Notes under the pieces: model-generated
What the model was told of the DNA's origin: nothing
The model's database searches: none
The model's input: the letters and a program-made list of their open reading frames with translations, nothing else
Assembly: GCA_022414725.1 (NCBI GenBank)
Contig: CM039462.1
Location: 7,122,084 to 7,186,083 of the forward strand
From: Microglena sp. YARC
Taxonomy: Eukaryota; Chlorophyta; Chlorophyceae; Chlamydomonadales; Chlamydomonadaceae
Reading direction: 5' to 3'
DNA length: 64,000 bases
Made by a program: the position numbers and the translations under genes
In this document: positions 62,319 to 64,000 of the stretch, piece by piece
Position numbering within the stretch: position 1 is the first letter of the stretch
Layout: every line of letters begins with the position of its first letter

Positions 62319-63600
62319 TTCTTGGTGGTAGTAGTCAACATTATTGGAAGTGGTCAACACTATTATGTCATCCTTCCTAGGTGCTTTTGTGAAGAAAGGG
62401 GGTAGCAGCAACAATGACCCTTGGTAGTACTTGGCGGTAGTAGTCATCATTATTGGTAGTGTTCATCCTATATACAATAGCGCGTTGTCCGTGACGGTTT
62501 TAGCCGCTTTTGGCTTAGGCAGTTGGGCTTTTGGTTTCATATCTTGCTGACCTGTCGCTGACGTGGCCACGGGGGTCTTCCCGTCGGTACGAGGGGCTCA
62601 AATGCTAGTCACTATAATGTCATCCTTCCTAGGAGCTGTCGTAAAGAAAGGGGGCAGCAGCAGCAACAATGACCCTTGGTAGTAGTTGGTCATGGTAGTG
62701 TTCATTACTATCATGTCATCCTTCCTAGGTGCTTGCGTGGAGCGGCGCGGCGGCAACAATGGCCCTTGGTAGTGGGTCGTGGTAGTGTTCATTACTATAA
62801 TGTCATCCTTCCTAGGTGCTTGCATGGAGCAGCGTGGTAGTAGGTGGTGGTAGTGTTCATCACTATTATGTCATACCTGCTAGGTGCTTTCGTGAAGAAA
62901 GGGGGCAGCAGCAACAATGACCCATGGTAGTAGTTGGTAGTAATGGTCATCAGTATTGGTAGTGTTCATCACTATTATGTCATGCCTGCTAGGTGCTTTC
63001 GCAAAGAAAGGCGGCGGCAGCAGCAACAATGGCACTTGGTAGTAGTTGGTTGTGGTAGTGTTCATCACTATTATGTCATCCCTCCTAGGCGCTTTCGTGA
63101 AGCGAGGCGGCGGCAGCAGCAACAATGACCCTTGGTAGTAATTGGTGGTAGTGTTCATCACTAATATGTCATCCTTCCAAGGAGCATTCGTGAAGAAGGG
63201 GGCAGCAGCAACAATGTACCTTGGACGTGGTCATCACTATTATGTCATACCTGCTAGGTGCTTTCGTGAAGACAGGGGGCGGCAGCAGCAACAGTGACCC
63301 TTGGTAGTAATTGGTGGTAGTGTTCATCACTATTATGTCATCCTTCCAAGGAGCATTCGTGAAGAAGGGGGCAGCAGCAACAATGTACCTTGGACGTGGT
63401 CATCACTATCATGTCATACCTGCTAGGTGCTTTCGTGAAGAAAGGGGGCGGCAGCAGCAACAATGGCCCTTGGTAGTAGGTTGTGGTAGTAGTTGGTGGT
63501 AGTGGTCATCACTTGTTGTATTGATCATCACTAAAATACGATACCTGCTAGGAGCTTTCGTGAGGTGAGGCGGCAGCAGCAACAATGGCCCTTGTAGTAG
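62319..63600 (+). repeat. ~11 extra copies of the last coding segment and stop
   Basis: TGTCATCCTTCCTAGGTGCT, TTCGTGAAGAAAGGGGGCAG, CAGCAACAATGACCCTTGGT, AGTAGTTGGTGGTAGTGTTC recurs with stops at about 62425, 62678, 62767, 62925, 63040, 63135, 63223, 63303, 63392, 63473 and 63595. Spacing is 80-160 bp. CTAG|GTGCTTTCGTG replaces CTCGGTGCTTTTGTG of the true exon, creating an acceptor-like CTAG. It would form 3' UTR if transcribed, or provide alternative last exons. Confidence 0.92.
62466..62612. mobile_element. Unrelated insertion inside the terminal array
   Basis: About 145 bp (ATATACAATAGCGCGTTGTC ... GGTACGAGGGGCTCAAATGC) interrupts a unit between GTTCATC and CACTATAATG. It has GCCGCTTTTGGCTTAGGC-type inverted bases but no clear terminal repeats. 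Confidence 0.5.
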
Positions 63601-63601
63601 G

Positions 63602-63824
63602 CATATAGTTTTTCTTCTCAGCTACAAGCAGCAGCTTCTAGGCAGCTCCCTGAGTCAGCTACGCGTCCACGCCTCTACATGTCAACAGAACAGGAAATCT
63701 GGTTGTGTCAGCTTCAAGGTGCACTAGGTTGCATCAGGTTAGGCTAGTAAGTAAGTAAGTGAGTAGCCAGTCAGGGGAGCTGCCCAGAAGCTTGTGCTCG
63801 TAGCTGAACAGAAAAGCTATGGTA
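63602..63824. mobile_element. Foldback/MITE-like element with ~58-bp inverted repeats
   Basis: The left end ATAGTTTTTCTTCTCAGCTA, CAAGCAGCAGCTTCTAGGCA, GCTCCCTGAGTCAGCTAC and the right end GTAGCCAGTCAGGGGAGCTG, CCCAGAAGCTTGTGCTCGTA, GCTGAACAGAAAAGCTAT are imperfect reverse complements about 100 bp apart. Relatives lie at 21650, 23430 and 27020. It is non-coding, so a transposase would be supplied in trans. Confidence 0.8.
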
Positions 63825-64000
63825 ATAGGGTTTTCTTCAAGGTGCTATGTGTAGTACGAGTGCTTACTTATGTACCTCATCAAGTGCTGCACCTCACCAA
63901 GCGTGTGCTCGTAGCTGAAAGGAAAAGCTATGGTAGTAGAGTTTTCTTTAAAGTGCTATGTATAGCTCGAGTGCTCACTTGTATACCTTACCAAGTGTTG
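63825..64000. repeat. ~120-bp repeat including a solo MITE end
   Basis: GTGCTCGTAGCTGAA.GGAAAAGCTATGGTA, then GTTTTCTT.AA.GTGCTATGT and AGTGCT.ACTT occurs at 63792-63880 and again at 63904-63985, so the right end of the element has been tandemly duplicated with flanking DNA. Confidence 0.8.

Overview
This is a nuclear eukaryotic contig. It has spliced genes with GT-AG introns, tRNA-derived SINEs, and two placeholder gaps of exactly 1000 N. No prokaryotic operon, phage or CRISPR feature is visible. The SBDS N-terminus (QPVGQKRLTN) resembles the plant/green-algal form, and several repeats carry CCCTAAA- or TTTGGG-like units. A green alga with a repeat-bloated genome (Cymbomonas-type prasinophyte as a guess) is my best reading, but the species is not proven. 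Single-base indels break otherwise clear exons, which points to incompletely polished long-read assembly.

Layout. 1-6.5 kb: a gap, a doubtful ORF and a 93-bp tandem repeat. 6.57-28.37 kb, minus strand: a twelve-exon gene for the B subunit of DNA polymerase alpha-primase (POLA2), covered from ATG to stop. 28.38-28.88 kb: a short intergenic region shared by two divergent genes. 28.88-31.13 kb, plus strand: exons 1-4 of the ribosome maturation factor SBDS/SDO1. 31.13-49.75 kb: about 155 copies of a 120-bp unit that begins as the last 48 nt of SBDS exon 4 plus its splice donor. 49.75-50.75 kb: gap. 50.75-62.32 kb, plus strand: the 3' part of a gene for a Cys-rich, EGF-like, single-pass membrane protein with a YSEL tail. 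62.3-63.6 kb: about 12 copies of that gene's last coding segment including its stop. The window ends in a foldback (MITE-like) element.

The main observation is systematic. Most introns of all three genes are filled by tandem arrays whose units span an exon-intron junction. Each unit copies 15-75 nt of exon edge together with its donor or acceptor and some neighbouring intron. I see this at SBDS exon 4 (donor), POLA2 exons 5 (both sides), 7, 9 and 11 (acceptor) and 8 and 10 (donor), and all three 3' exons of the membrane-protein gene. These exon-edge satellites explain most long ORFs in the window, which are therefore not proteins. The array units could act as decoy or alternative splice sites, or record intron growth by tandem duplication across AG|GT. 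That is inference.

Other mobile sequence includes three copies of a tRNA-headed SINE (one with a 15-bp target-site duplication), a second SINE-like element sharing its 3' domain, a MITE-like family with long inverted repeats, and a perfect-looking 48-bp-arm hairpin. POLA2 (replication initiation) and SBDS (60S maturation) are both housekeeping growth genes, so a shared bidirectional promoter would be sensible, but this is not shown.
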